Source of the DNA: Chlamydiota bacterium
GTDB lineage: Bacteria; Auribacterota; Tritonobacteria; UBA1439
NCBI GenBank assembly: GCA_012729785.1
Contig: JAAYCL010000020.1
Location: 1-64,000 of the forward strand
Length of the DNA: 64,000 nt
Direction: 5' to 3'
The translations under genes were made by a program, and so were the position numbers. Within the stretch, counting starts at the first letter, position 1. Each line of letters starts with the position of its first letter. This document shows, piece after piece, positions 52,176-61,451 of the stretch. The notes beneath the pieces are model-generated. The model saw only the letters and a list, made by a program, of their open reading frames with translations, ran no database searches and was not told the origin of the DNA.

Positions 52176-54020
52176 ATGCGCACGCTGGTCTGCGGCATTG
52201 TGGCGGCATGCATCTGCGCTCCGGGAAGCGCCGGCGCGGCGGAGCTCTCCGCCTCGGTGGACCGGAACGTCGTCTCCCTCGACGACCGGCTGGTGTTGAG
52301 CGTGGAGGTCTCGGGGGCCGGGCAGGGGAGCGCCCCCGAGCTCCCCCCGCTCGACGGTTTCGCCGTCGCCCACACGGAGCGCTCGACACAGATCCAGATC
52401 GCGAACTTCCAGATGACGACGAGCGCCCGGTACGACTACACCCTCGTTCCCCTCAAGGCCGGCAGGCTCGTCATCGGCCCCGTCACCCTGCGGGAGGGGG
52501 ACCGGGAACAGCGCACGCCGCCGATCACGGTCGAGGTGCTCGACCGAGGCCGTCCGGTTCCCCCCTCCCCGCCGCCTTCCGGCGCCGGCCGCCCGGCTTC
52601 GCCCGCCCCGCGCGAACCCGACTCCGCCCCGGGCGCCGCGCCGCCGGAGCGGATGTTCATCGAGATCGAGGCCGACAAGACGAATCCGTGGCTCCGCGAG
52701 CAGGTCATCCTCACCTTCAGGTTCTGTTACGCCGACGTGGCGCTCGCGGATCAGCCCGTCTACGAGGCCCCCCCCGCGCACGGCTTCGTCGAGAAGCAGC
52801 TTGGCGACGGGAGGAGCGTCAACTCCACCCGCGTGATCAACGGCAGGCGCTACCTGGTAAGCGAGCTCAAGACCGCGCTCTACCCGTACCGGACGGGGGA
52901 GCTCGCCGTGGGCCCGGCGCGCCTCAAGGGGAACATCCTGGCCGATTCGCCGCGTCGCGCGCGCCCCCCGCGCGGCTTTTTCGACATGGACGATTTCTTC
53001 GGCGATCCGTTCTTCGGCGGCTTCGTCAAGAAGCCGTTCTCGCTCGTCTCCAACGAACTGAAGATCGACGTCCGCCCCCTCCCGAAGGAGGGGGCGCCGG
53101 AGGGGGAGGTCCCGGTCGGCAGGTACCGACTCGCGGTGGAGGCCAAGCCGCGGGAGGTCCGTGCGGGCGACCCGGTCACGCTCACGATGACGCTCACCGG
53201 CGAGGGGGACCTGGAGCGTGTGCCCCCGCCCCGGGTGCGCGCCCTCGACGGCTTCAAGAGCTACGAGCCGACCGGGAGCGTTTCGGCGGGGGGCAAGACG
53301 TTCGAGCAGGCGATCGTGCCGCTCGACGAGAAGATCACCGAGATCCCGCCGGTGATCTTCACCTATTTCGATCCCGGCGAGGGGCGGTACGTGACCCTGA
53401 AGGAGGGCCCCGTTCCCCTGAAGGTGCTCCCGCCGCAGGAGGGCAACGGGAAGATCGTGAGTCTGCCGTCGGCGGCGGGGGGGCGGGACGTGCAGCTCAT
53501 CGAGAGGAACATCGTCTTCATCAAGACCTCGCCGGGAACGCTGAAACGGGAGGCGGCCACGGAGGCGCCGGGAGTTCGTTTCTGGCTCCTCCAGGCGGTT
53601 CCACTTATCGCGGTCGCCGCGGCGGCCGCGCACGCGCGGCACCGGTCGCGCCTTCGCTCCGACCGCGGGTATGCCCGCCTCCACCGCGCCGGGCGGGCCA
53701 CCCGGGCGCGCCTGAAATCGGTCGAGAGGGCGATGCGGAAGGGGAACGCGGAGGAGTTCTACGGCGGCATCGCGAAGGCGGTGAGCGGCTATGTCGCCGA
53801 CCGGCTGAACATGCCGGCGGGGGGGATGACGCCCGATCTGGTCCGCGAGGCGCTGGCCTCGCGGGGGGTGGACCCCGGGCTCATCCGACGCCTGGACGAA
53901 TTGTACCGGACCTGCGACCTCGCGCGTTTCGCCCCCTCCGGCGCGGCGGGGAACGAGATGGCGCACTGCCACGGCGAGGCGACGGGGGTGCTGGAGGAGC
54001 TCAGGAGGGGGAGATGGTGA
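52176..54020 (+). CDS. batD: BatD, oxygen-tolerance membrane protein
   Basis: The 614-residue protein has a signal peptide (about 1-22), three Ig-like domains and a late membrane segment (about 470-488), then a cytoplasmic helical region (ARLKSVERAMRKGNAEEFYGGIAKAVSGYVADRL). FFDMDDFFGDPFFG between domains two and three is typical of BatD. It is the periplasmic partner of the BatA/BatB vWA proteins in aerotolerance and envelope-stress operons. The ATG at 52176 starts the signal peptide. Its 3' end overlaps batE by seven bases. Confidence 0.92.
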   Translation: MRTLVCGIVAACICAPGSAGAAELSASVDRNVVSLDDRLVLSVEVSGAGQGSAPELPPLDGFAVAHTERSTQIQIANFQMTTSARYDYTLVPLKAGRLVIGPVTLREGDREQRTPPITVEVLDRGRPVPPSPPPSGAGRPASPAPREPDSAPGAAPPERMFIEIEADKTNPWLREQVILTFRFCYADVALADQPVYEAPPAHGFVEKQLGDGRSVNSTRVINGRRYLVSELKTALYPYRTGELAVGPARLKGNILADSPRRARPPRGFFDMDDFFGDPFFGGFVKKPFSLVSNELKIDVRPLPKEGAPEGEVPVGRYRLAVEAKPREVRAGDPVTLTMTLTGEGDLERVPPPRVRALDGFKSYEPTGSVSAGGKTFEQAIVPLDEKITEIPPVIFTYFDPGEGRYVTLKEGPVPLKVLPPQEGNGKIVSLPSAAGGRDVQLIERNIVFIKTSPGTLKREAATEAPGVRFWLLQAVPLIAVAAAAAHARHRSRLRSDRGYARLHRAGRATRARLKSVERAMRKGNAEEFYGGIAKAVSGYVADRLNMPAGGMTPDLVREALASRGVDPGLIRRLDELYRTCDLARFAPSGAAGNEMAHCHGEATGVLEELRRGRW

Positions 54021-54844
54021 GACCGACGGGAACCGTGCTCCTTTTCGCGTCGCTCCTCGCCGCCCCGCTCGCCGCCGGAGGCGCCGAAACGGCGCCGCTT
54101 CGCGAGACGCCCCAATCCGCGGCGGCCGCCGCGGGCAGGCCGGAGACGAACGCCGACCCGCGCGAAATCTTCGCGCGCGCCAACCGTCTCTACGAGGCGG
54201 GCGACTACGCCGCGGCGGCGGTGGGGTACGAGAAGCTGGCGAAACGCGGCTACCGGGGCGGGAACCTCTTCTACAACCTCGGGAACGCCTACCTGAAGCT
54301 GGACCGGAAGGGGCCCGCGATCCTCTGCTACCGGAAGGCGTCGCGGTTCCTTCCGCGGGACCAGGACCTCAAGAGCAACCTCGACTACGCCATTTCCCTC
54401 ATCGAGGATCGGCTGGAACCGGCGCGCCGGTCGCCGCTCCTGCGGCGGTGGGACGCGGCGGTCGGTTGGTTCACCCTGCCGGAGTGGCTGCTCGCGGCGG
54501 CGGCGATCCTCTGGGCGCTCTGCGCCTCGCTGGTCGTCATGATCTACGCCCCGCCCGCGCGGCCCGCCTTCTCGAGGGTCTCCGCGACGCTCGCTGTTCT
54601 CCTCCTCGCCGCCTCCGCGGCCGCCTTTTCCCGCGCCCGCGTCGAGAGGCGCGAGGAGGCGGTCATCCTCGCCCGCGAGGCGCGCGTCAGGTACGGCCCC
54701 TCGGAGAACGACGTGGTCGCCTTCCTGCTCCATGAGGGGGCGACGGTCGAGGCGAGGAACGAGAAGGGGGACTGGCGCCAGGTGTCTCTCCCGGACGGGA
54801 AGGCGGGGTGGGTGCGGAAGGAGGAGTGCGGCCTCGTCCAATGA
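54014..54844 (+). CDS. batE: BatE-like TPR and SH3 protein
   Basis: The 276-residue protein has a signal peptide (about 1-22), TPR repeats (IFARANRLYEAGDYAAAAVGYEKL, LFYNLGNAYLKLDRKGPAILCYRKA), two membrane segments (about 155-175 and 188-205), and a C-terminal SH3-like domain (about 215-275, AREARVRYGPSENDVVAFLLHEGATV, GKAGWVRKEECGLV). This is the BatE layout and ends the Bat operon. It converges on a small minus-strand gene with a gap of five bases and no visible terminator. Confidence 0.88.
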   Translation: MVRPTGTVLLFASLLAAPLAAGGAETAPLRETPQSAAAAAGRPETNADPREIFARANRLYEAGDYAAAAVGYEKLAKRGYRGGNLFYNLGNAYLKLDRKGPAILCYRKASRFLPRDQDLKSNLDYAISLIEDRLEPARRSPLLRRWDAAVGWFTLPEWLLAAAAILWALCASLVVMIYAPPARPAFSRVSATLAVLLLAASAAAFSRARVERREEAVILAREARVRYGPSENDVVAFLLHEGATVEARNEKGDWRQVSLPDGKAGWVRKEECGLVQ

Positions 54845-54849
54845 GCGCG

Positions 54850-55086
54850 TCAGCGCCGGAGCCGCAGCTCCTTCAGGGCGCGCTCCAGCTCCTCGACGCG
54901 GGCCTTGAGCCGCTCCTTCTCCATCGTCTTCTCCTTGCTCCTGACGTGGACGAGCATGCCCAGCACGGTGAACATCAGCGCCCAGGTCACCGCGCGGCCC
55001 GAACCGCCCGCGTGGTGCATGATCAGAATCTCCTCGAGGATGCCGTAGATCCCGAGGATGCACAGTACCACACACCAGAAGAGCAT
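54850..55086 (-). CDS. Small membrane protein with C-terminal coiled coil
   Basis: The 78-residue protein has two hydrophobic segments (about 3-22 and 32-48) and a charged helix (KEKTMEKERLKARVEELER) that should form a coiled coil in the cytoplasm. An exceptionally strong ribosome site, GGAGGGAGGTGA, stands three bases before the ATG. A TATACT promoter lies about 35 bases upstream, inside the end of the MFS gene. No family is recognised with confidence; it superficially resembles small phage-shock or envelope adaptor proteins. Confidence 0.75.
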   Translation of the reverse strand: MLFWCVVLCILGIYGILEEILIMHHAGGSGRAVTWALMFTVLGMLVHVRSKEKTMEKERLKARVEELERALKELRLRR

Positions 55087-55112
55087 CGATCACCTCCCTC
55101 CGCCGGCGCCGC

Positions 55113-56315
55113 TCACGAACGAAGTATAGCGCACCGTCGCGGGTTCGTATACGGGGAAGCGCACGGCTCCTCCGTCGCGTATCGGTAGTCGTCGCGGGCG
55201 AGGAGGATGAGCGGGATCGCCGCGAGACTGCACGCCCCCGCCGCCAGATACGCCGCCGAAAAGCCGAACCGCCCGCCCGCCCACCCGAAGACGAGCGCCC
55301 CCGCGGACTGGGATCCGACCATCAGCAGGTAGATGAGGCCGCTCGCGCCGCCGAGGCGCGCGCGGGGAAAGAGCCGGGCGATGCCGAGGTAGGAGAAGAC
55401 GGCGAAGCCGGCGTCGCCCGCCTCGTGGACGAGTCGGAAGAGGAACGCGGGGACCGTGTTTCGCGCCGCCCCGAAGGCGATGAGCCCCGCGCCGGAGAGG
55501 GCGATCGCGCCGAGGGCCAGGCGCAGGGTCGACGCCCCGCGGTCCCGCCGCGTGCCGAACCAGTAGGAGCAGCAGGCGAGGAAGATGATCGGGACGCCCA
55601 TGAAGATTCCCGCCTCGGCGGTGCCGAGGCGGAGATCGGTTTCGAGGAACGGCGCGTAGCAGGCGATCTCCGCGCCCCAGTGCAGGCAGAAGAGGAGGAT
55701 GGCGGCGGCGAAGAGGAGCACGCGCCGCGAGGCCAGGTCGCGCGCGTAGCGGCCCAGCGGCTCGATGCGCACGGTGACCGGGCGGAGGAGAACGGCGCAT
55801 CCCGTCAACGCGAGGGAGAACGCCGCGGAGAGGAGGAAGACGGCGCGGAAATCGAGCCGCGCGAGGAGGAGGCTGCCGGCGATGATCCCGCAGCCCATCG
55901 CGAACTGGGTGAGGAGGTTGTAGAAACCGATCGCGCGGCCCTGGCGGCTCCGGTCGTGGGTCTTGAAGAAAAGGGCGTTCATCGTGACGCGCACGATGTT
56001 GTTGCCCAGGCCGCCGACGAGAAACAGCAGGACCAGGGCGGCGAAGCCGCGGCAGAAGGCGAGCCCGAGGTAGAAGACGCAGGTGAGGGCCAGTCCGGCC
56101 ACGGTGTTCCCCCTCGCGCCGAAGCGGTCCTCGAGGAGGCCGACGAAGAAGGAGCCGAAAATCGCCGTGGCGGTGTAGAGCATCAGCAGGACGCCGATCC
56201 GGCCCCCGGCCATCCCGAGCCCGGCCAGATGGATCGAGTAGATGAAGTAGCTGAAGTAGGTGAAGAAGGCGTAGGCGCCGATGAGCGCGTGGTTGAGGAA
56301 TTTGTCCCTGTCCAT
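55113..56315 (-). CDS. Major facilitator superfamily transporter
   Basis: The 400-residue protein has twelve hydrophobic segments in two halves and an MFS loop-2/3 motif, GLLEDRFGARGN. Other recognisable stretches are LVGGLGNNIVRVTMNALFFK and RQGRAIGFYNLLTQFAMGCG. It is an inner-membrane secondary transporter whose substrate cannot be told, perhaps a drug or sugar exporter. It begins 13 bases after the recJ stop and is most likely cotranscribed with recJ. GGCGGACGG precedes its ATG. Confidence 0.88.
   Translation of the reverse strand: MDRDKFLNHALIGAYAFFTYFSYFIYSIHLAGLGMAGGRIGVLLMLYTATAIFGSFFVGLLEDRFGARGNTVAGLALTCVFYLGLAFCRGFAALVLLFLVGGLGNNIVRVTMNALFFKTHDRSRQGRAIGFYNLLTQFAMGCGIIAGSLLLARLDFRAVFLLSAAFSLALTGCAVLLRPVTVRIEPLGRYARDLASRRVLLFAAAILLFCLHWGAEIACYAPFLETDLRLGTAEAGIFMGVPIIFLACCSYWFGTRRDRGASTLRLALGAIALSGAGLIAFGAARNTVPAFLFRLVHEAGDAGFAVFSYLGIARLFPRARLGGASGLIYLLMVGSQSAGALVFGWAGGRFGFSAAYLAAGACSLAAIPLILLARDDYRYATEEPCASPYTNPRRCAILRS
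55123..55128 (-). promoter_or_regulatory. -10 box of the small membrane protein gene
   Basis: TATACT on the minus strand (55128-55123), with a predicted start near 55116. It lies within the last codons of the MFS gene. There is no clear -35. Confidence 0.45.
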
Positions 56316-56328
56316 CCGTCCGCCGGGG

Positions 56329-58041
56329 TTACCCGGCGCCTCCCGAGGGCCTGAAGTCCTTGAGGATGAGTTCCGTCCGTTTCACGCCGCGCCACTCCCC
56401 CCGGCGGGGGGCGTAGGCGATGTCGAGCGGGCCGCCGGAGAGCTCGGGGAGGCGATGCGCCATGTTCCAGCCGACGCACTCGAGCGGGTCGGCGCCCGGC
56501 TCGGGAGCGACGAGGGCGAACTTGAGGTGCGTCCCGCTCGCGCCCATCGTCCGCGGCGCCCCCGCCACGTGCACCCGTTCCGAAACGATGACCGGCTGCG
56601 GGTTCCCCGACCCGAACGGTTCGAGGCGACCGAGAAGGCCGAGGAAGGCGGGATCCAGCTCGCCGAGCGGAAGGGCGCAGTCGACGGAGAGGGAGGGGAC
56701 GAGGTCCTCGTCGGAGAGGAGCTCCTCGGCGACCGCGCTGAACCGCTCGCGGAACGCCTCGATGTTATGGAGGGGCAGGGTGAGCCCGGCGGCGAGACGG
56801 TGCCCCCCGAACGAGGAGAAGAGGTCCCGGCATCGGGAGAGGCCGCCGAACAGGTCGAAGGCGGGGATGCTGCGCGCGGAGCCGTGGCCCCCCTGCGCGT
56901 CGAGGGCGATGACCACGGTCGGGCGGTGGTACCGTTCCAGTATCCGCGCCGCGACGATCCCGATGACGCCCGGGTGCCAGTCCTTTCCCGCGACGACGAG
57001 CGCCTTCCGCCGCCCGGCATCCCCGCTTCGCTCCACCTGGAGGAGCGCCTCCCCGGCGATCCGCTTCTCGATCGCCTGGCGGCGGGCGTTCAGCCGGTTG
57101 AGGGCATGCGCGGCCGGCCGGCAGTTCGCGAGGTCCCGCGCGAGGAGCAGGCCGGTCGCCTCCTCCGGCGAACCGACGCGACCCGCGGCGTTGATCCGCG
57201 GGCCCACCTGGAAGGCGAGATGGCGCGCCTGCACCGCCCCCGGGTCGATATCCGCCGCCAGGAGCAGCGCCTCGATCCCCGGGAGCGGTTCGCGGGCGAG
57301 GGCTTCGAGGCCGAGCATCGCGATGATGCGGTTCTCGCCCCGGAGCGGGGCCACGTCGGCGACGGTGCCGAGCGCCGCGAGCTGGAGCAGCTCCCCCCAC
57401 GGGAGGCGGGCCGGGAGCGTCTCCACGAGCGCGCGGGCGAACTTGAGGACGACGCCCGCGGCGGCGAGGTCCCCGAACGGATAGGGGCACCCCTCCTTCT
57501 TCGGGTTGACGACCGCCGTCGCCGGGGGGAGGGGCCCCTTGGGGAGATGGTGGTCGATGACGATCACGTCCAGCCCCGCCTCGCGGGCCTCGGCGACCGG
57601 GCCCGCCGCCTCGGTGCCGCAGTCGAGCGTGACGATGAGCGAGGCGCCGAGGCGGCGCGCCGCGCGCACCCCCCGGGCGTTGAAGCCGTACCCCTCGGTC
57701 AGGCGGTTTGGATGGATGAACGCGTAGCGGAGCCCGAGCGCCTCGAGCACCTTCCCCATCGCCGCGGTGGAGCTGATGCCGTCGACGTCGTAGTCGCCGA
57801 AGAGGAGCACCGTCTCCCCGCGTTCCCGCGCCATGCGCAGACGCACGGTCGCCTTCTCCATTTCGTCCATCAGGAGGGGGTCGTGGAGGTCGGAGATGCG
57901 CGGGGAGAGGAAGATACGCGCCGCCTCGGCGGTGGCGATTCCCCTGCCGGCGAGGATGCGGGCGAGGGGGAGGGGGAGGGACGCATCGGCGGCGAGGCGG
58001 GCGACCTCCCCCTCGTCCACGGCACGGATCCGCCAGCGCAT
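56329..58041 (-). CDS. recJ: Single-stranded-DNA-specific exonuclease RecJ
   Basis: RecJ degrades single-stranded DNA 5' to 3' in recombination and mismatch repair, so it is a functional partner of the MutS/MutL pair. The roughly 570-residue protein has the DHH motifs (FGDYDVDGISS, TLDCGTEA, VIDHHLPKG, GTVADVAPL), the DHHA1 block (GKDWHPGVIGIVAARI, SFGGHRLAAGLTL) and the C-terminal OB region. The ATG at 58041 follows GGGGGG; another in-frame ATG lies at 58053. It is divergent from the hydrolase lipoprotein and upstream of the MFS gene. Confidence 0.95.
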   Translation of the reverse strand: MRWRIRAVDEGEVARLAADASLPLPLARILAGRGIATAEAARIFLSPRISDLHDPLLMDEMEKATVRLRMARERGETVLLFGDYDVDGISSTAAMGKVLEALGLRYAFIHPNRLTEGYGFNARGVRAARRLGASLIVTLDCGTEAAGPVAEAREAGLDVIVIDHHLPKGPLPPATAVVNPKKEGCPYPFGDLAAAGVVLKFARALVETLPARLPWGELLQLAALGTVADVAPLRGENRIIAMLGLEALAREPLPGIEALLLAADIDPGAVQARHLAFQVGPRINAAGRVGSPEEATGLLLARDLANCRPAAHALNRLNARRQAIEKRIAGEALLQVERSGDAGRRKALVVAGKDWHPGVIGIVAARILERYHRPTVVIALDAQGGHGSARSIPAFDLFGGLSRCRDLFSSFGGHRLAAGLTLPLHNIEAFRERFSAVAEELLSDEDLVPSLSVDCALPLGELDPAFLGLLGRLEPFGSGNPQPVIVSERVHVAGAPRTMGASGTHLKFALVAPEPGADPLECVGWNMAHRLPELSGGPLDIAYAPRRGEWRGVKRTELILKDFRPSGGAG

Positions 58042-58054
58042 CGCACCCCCCATA

Positions 58055-58066
58055 CCCGCATGCGGG
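58055..58066. promoter_or_regulatory. 12-bp palindrome in the recJ/lipoprotein divergent region
   Basis: CCCGCATGCGGG is a perfect palindrome between the divergent recJ start and the TGC-TATACT promoter. It is a candidate repressor site, supported only by symmetry and position, and chance is possible at this GC content. Confidence 0.3.
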
Positions 58067-58097
58067 CCGTTGTTGTGGAAGGCGGCCCCGCACGGTG

Positions 58098-58106
58098 TGC
58101 TATACT
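58098..58106 (+). promoter_or_regulatory. Extended -10 promoter of the hydrolase lipoprotein gene
   Basis: TGC-TATACT ends nine bases before the ATG at 58116, giving a leader of about three bases and no Shine-Dalgarno. The -35 is unclear. Confidence 0.6.
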
Positions 58107-58115
58107 ACCATAGAA

Positions 58116-60359
58116 ATGAGAAGACGGTTCATCCCCGCACTCCTGCTCCTCCTCGCCGCGCATGGCTGCGCCCTGATCGGCGGGCGCGCGCCGTGCGTCG
58201 ACACGGCACGGCGCCTGCAGGAGCTCGACGCCGCGCTCACCGATGCGGAGCGGATGTGGAGGGAGGCGATCGACGATCCGTGGACCGAGCCCGAGCTCAG
58301 GCGGAGCTACGCGGAGATGCAGAATCTGTGCCGGGAATGCGGCGCCCGCCGCGGCGGCTTCGAGAGCGTGGAGCAGAAGACGCTCTGCGACCGCGTCGCG
58401 AGCCCGTTCGAGATCTACCACAACCGGCTCCGCGTGCAGGTGAACAACCTCGAGGAGCAGATAGAGATCAGGGACCTCAAGGGCGCCCCCGAGCCGAACA
58501 CGGTCGCCTACGAATACAAGCGGCGCCCCTCGAGGGACAACCTCGAGAAGCTCCGGAACGTCTTTTCCCAGGTCCACCGCTACTACGTCGGCGATCGGTA
58601 CACCTGGACGCGGTACATCAACAAGTACGCCTTCCAGAAGTCCCGCAGCGACCATTTCGGCGCGGCCTTCGCCGCGCGCGACGCGGAGTACCGCGCCCTG
58701 CGCGACACGCCGGGCGCGGAGCGGCGCGAGGTGCGGCTCGCCCGCAAGCGCGCGGAGTTCGCCTTCAAACGGCTCAAGAACGAGTACCTCGACAACGATC
58801 TTCCCCCCGCGGGGGAGGTGAACGCGTTCTTCCTCGCCCGCTCGCTCGATGACTACCACCGCCTCGCCAGGGAGGAGGCCGCCGACGCCGCGACGCGGGC
58901 CGCCAACGGGAGACGCAAGGAGGTCGTCGTCTTCGTCCACGGGCTCGGGGAGACGAGGCGCTCGTGGGGGAGGCTCCCCGAACTGCTCGCCCGCGAGGAT
59001 ACGGTGAACCCGTTGCCGGGGGGGATCTACTTCAAGGTCTACCTCTTCCAGTACGACACGGTCGAGGACTCCAAGAGCGTGGAGGGGTTCAAGAACGAGC
59101 TCGCCGGCTTCATCAGCGACGTGCGGCGGGACGAAGGCGTCGAGCGCATCCACCTCGTCGGCCACAGCTTCGGCGCGGTCCTCTCCCTCAAATACATCGG
59201 CCACCAGGCGGACGAATTCCTCGAGGGGGTCGACGCGAACGATTCGCGGCGCGTCGCCGAGACGCTCCTGCGCGCCCGCCTCGAGGGTAGATTCGCGCCG
59301 ACGGTGAAGAGCTTCACCTCCGTCGCCGGGTCGCTCTGCGGGAGCGAGATCGCCAACATCGCGGGCGACCGATTCATCCCGCAGGAGCGGCTCTTCCGCA
59401 GGTCGCTCCCCCTCTTCCGCAGCGGCGTGCCCGGCTACGGCGACATCCAGGTGCGCGAGAACCAGATCGGCAGCGAGGTAAACATCGCCTCCTTCAGGCG
59501 GCTCGACACCGAACACCCGCTGGATCCGCTGGGGCTCCTCGGCATCCTCCCGAAGGGCGCCCGGGAGGAGGCCGGGGGGGACGCGGAGACGCTCCGGGCG
59601 GCGGCGATACCGACGCTCTGCATCGTGGGGGATCCGGTGAAGATCCAGTCGTTCTCCACGGCGAAGGGGTTCCTCAAGCTGGGGGAGGCGTGGAGGATCT
59701 TTTGGGTGGACGGTCTCGCGCAGGTGCTCGGCTCATTCCAGAGGGATGAGGACGACGGCCTGGTGAAGAGCTACAGCGCCAACCTCAACCACGGATGGCT
59801 GACCGGGGCGGGGGAGGAGATCGGCTACCGCAGTGCGGGGGTGCGCTACGCCCCGTACGCGCACTTCAGCCTCTGCCGCGTCGACTCCCGGCAGCACCCG
59901 ACCTACCGCTACCTCGTTTCGTTCCTCAGCGGCCGACTGTTGCCGCAGCTCGGAAAGTCGTTCCACCGGATAGAGCTGTTCGGGACGCTCCTGCGGGTCT
60001 TCCCGGAGGGGATCGACCCGGTGCGGGCGCCCGGCTCGTCGTTCATGCCGGAGGAGCGCGTCGTCTACCTCGACGACCGCAAGCTGGTGCTTCCCCGCCT
60101 CCGGATCCGGCCCGTCTTCGACCGCCGCGGCGGGGAACCGGCCACGGAGAACGTGCGCCTGCGGCATCCGACATGGAACAGGATGACCGGGGTGCATTTC
60201 TGCGAGGGCCGGGTGCGGGACCTGTCGCGCCCGGCGCGGGTTGTCTACCTGATTTCCGCCGACGGCTACGAGGATATGCGCGTCTCCATCCCGGTGCAAC
60301 CGGGGGAGGCGACGTACGCCGTCGATCTGACGCTGAAGAAAAAGGGAGGGAAACCGTGA
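58116..60359 (+). CDS. Large alpha/beta-hydrolase lipoprotein (lipase/esterase-like)
   Basis: The 747-residue protein starts with a lipoprotein signal (RRRFIPALLLLLAAHGC, Cys18), then about 240 residues of charged helices. The alpha/beta-hydrolase core has the oxyanion motif FVHGLGETRRSW (His275) and the nucleophile elbow GHSFG (Ser351). The C-terminal part has ANLNHGWLTG, likely near the catalytic His, and a beta-rich final domain. A lipase, esterase or acyl-hydrolase anchored in the outer membrane is the best guess; the substrate is unknown. An earlier in-frame ATG (58095) lies upstream of the -10. The stop overlaps the next GTG (GTGA). Confidence 0.82.
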   Translation: MRRRFIPALLLLLAAHGCALIGGRAPCVDTARRLQELDAALTDAERMWREAIDDPWTEPELRRSYAEMQNLCRECGARRGGFESVEQKTLCDRVASPFEIYHNRLRVQVNNLEEQIEIRDLKGAPEPNTVAYEYKRRPSRDNLEKLRNVFSQVHRYYVGDRYTWTRYINKYAFQKSRSDHFGAAFAARDAEYRALRDTPGAERREVRLARKRAEFAFKRLKNEYLDNDLPPAGEVNAFFLARSLDDYHRLAREEAADAATRAANGRRKEVVVFVHGLGETRRSWGRLPELLAREDTVNPLPGGIYFKVYLFQYDTVEDSKSVEGFKNELAGFISDVRRDEGVERIHLVGHSFGAVLSLKYIGHQADEFLEGVDANDSRRVAETLLRARLEGRFAPTVKSFTSVAGSLCGSEIANIAGDRFIPQERLFRRSLPLFRSGVPGYGDIQVRENQIGSEVNIASFRRLDTEHPLDPLGLLGILPKGAREEAGGDAETLRAAAIPTLCIVGDPVKIQSFSTAKGFLKLGEAWRIFWVDGLAQVLGSFQRDEDDGLVKSYSANLNHGWLTGAGEEIGYRSAGVRYAPYAHFSLCRVDSRQHPTYRYLVSFLSGRLLPQLGKSFHRIELFGTLLRVFPEGIDPVRAPGSSFMPEERVVYLDDRKLVLPRLRIRPVFDRRGGEPATENVRLRHPTWNRMTGVHFCEGRVRDLSRPARVVYLISADGYEDMRVSIPVQPGEATYAVDLTLKKKGGKP

Positions 60360-60715
60360 ACCTTGCGATTCTCGCGGCCATCACCGCATTTCTTGTCTCC
60401 CCGTCGGCGGTTGAGGGGGAGGAGTACAGCTTCTCCGAGGGGGAGGGGAGTTTCTACGCCCTGCGGCACCGCCCGGCGGACCAGGAGCCGCACGAAGAGG
60501 TGGTGGGGTCCTGGATCGCGATGAACCGGGCGAGGAGGCAGGCGCGCGAGGGCGGCTACGAGCTCGAGATCAAGGGACCGTTCGGGGGCCCCCGCGAGGC
60601 GTCGTCGTTCATCCGGAGGGCGTGGAATCCGGAGTTCGGCAAGCCCAAAAAGCCGGTCTACATCGTCACCCCGCGTTCGAGTCCCACCGTGGGGGGGGGG
60701 GCCGCTTCGCAATGA
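60356..60715 (+). CDS. Small exported protein of unknown function
   Basis: The 119-residue protein has a signal peptide (about 1-21, AILAAITAFLVSPSAVEG). The polar mature part contains SFYALRHRPADQEPHEEVVG and ends in KKPVYIVTPRSS. No domain is recognised. It overlaps both neighbours by four bases (GTGA with the hydrolase lipoprotein, ATGA with the methyltransferase), so the three are translated in concert. A partner or substrate of the hydrolase is possible but only by context. Confidence 0.7.
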   Translation: MNLAILAAITAFLVSPSAVEGEEYSFSEGEGSFYALRHRPADQEPHEEVVGSWIAMNRARRQAREGGYELEIKGPFGGPREASSFIRRAWNPEFGKPKKPVYIVTPRSSPTVGGGAASQ

Positions 60716-61308
60716 GCCGCATCCGCTTTTTCCTCAACTTCATCAGGAGCCCGCGGCAGGTGGGCTCGGTGACGCCCAGCAGCCGGTGGCTGTGCAGGCG
60801 TCTCCTGGGAGCGGCGGATTTGCCCGAGACCGGTTGCGTCGTGGAATTCGGCCCCGGCACGGCCTGCCTCACGCGGATGATCCTCGACGCGCTCCCGGCC
60901 GGCGCGCGCCTCATGGCGTTCGAGATCAACCAGGATTTCGTGGAGATGCTGCAACGCGAACTGCCGCACCCGCGGCTGCTGCTCGTCAACGACAGCGCCG
61001 AGCACGTCGAGCGGCACCTGCGCGCCCGCGGGTACGACGGGGCCGACTACATCTTCTCCGGGCTCCCGTTCACGACGATCCCGTCGGCCCTCCGGGAGCG
61101 GATACTCCGCGCCGCCTATGCCGCCCTCAAGCCCGGCGGGAAGTTCATCGCCTACCAGTACTCGTTGATCCTGCGGCGGATGCTCCTCGGGATCTTCGAC
61201 GACGTGCGACTGGGCTTCGAACCCCGGAACATCCCTCCGGCGTTCTGTTTCGTCTGCACGAAGCGTTCGTCGGAACCGCGCGGATCGGAGCGGGGACGGG
61301 GAAGCTGA
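60712..61308 (+). CDS. SAM-dependent methyltransferase (PmtA / rRNA dimethylase-like)
   Basis: The 198-residue cytoplasmic protein opens FLNFIRSPRQVGSVTPSSRWLCRRLL and has the SAM motif VVEFGPGTACLTRMIL, FEINQDFVEML, and IFSGLPFTTIP. These features place it in the group of phospholipid N-methyltransferases (PmtA-like) related to rRNA adenine dimethylases. Methylation of phosphatidylethanolamine is a reasonable guess, and it sits next to a lipase-like lipoprotein. It overlaps the upstream gene by four bases. Confidence 0.82.
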   Translation: MSRIRFFLNFIRSPRQVGSVTPSSRWLCRRLLGAADLPETGCVVEFGPGTACLTRMILDALPAGARLMAFEINQDFVEMLQRELPHPRLLLVNDSAEHVERHLRARGYDGADYIFSGLPFTTIPSALRERILRAAYAALKPGGKFIAYQYSLILRRMLLGIFDDVRLGFEPRNIPPAFCFVCTKRSSEPRGSERGRGS

Positions 61309-61352
61309 ATCCGGCCGCGGGGCGAGGATCGGCCTGATCGGCCAGCGGACCG

Positions 61353-61379
61353 GCACGGATATCCGCGGATCGTCCGTGC
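61353..61379. repeat. Interrupted hairpin upstream of murI
   Basis: GCACGGA pairs with TCCGTGC around a core containing the palindrome ATCCGCGGAT, in the 143-base gap before murI. No T-run follows. It might be a weak terminator or a regulatory site. Nothing else in the gap is recognisable. Confidence 0.3.
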
Positions 61380-61451
61380 GCGTCACGCCGGGCATCACCG
61401 TGCGGATCCGCGCCGACGCGGGCCCTGCACCCTCTGCGGCAACGTATGCGT

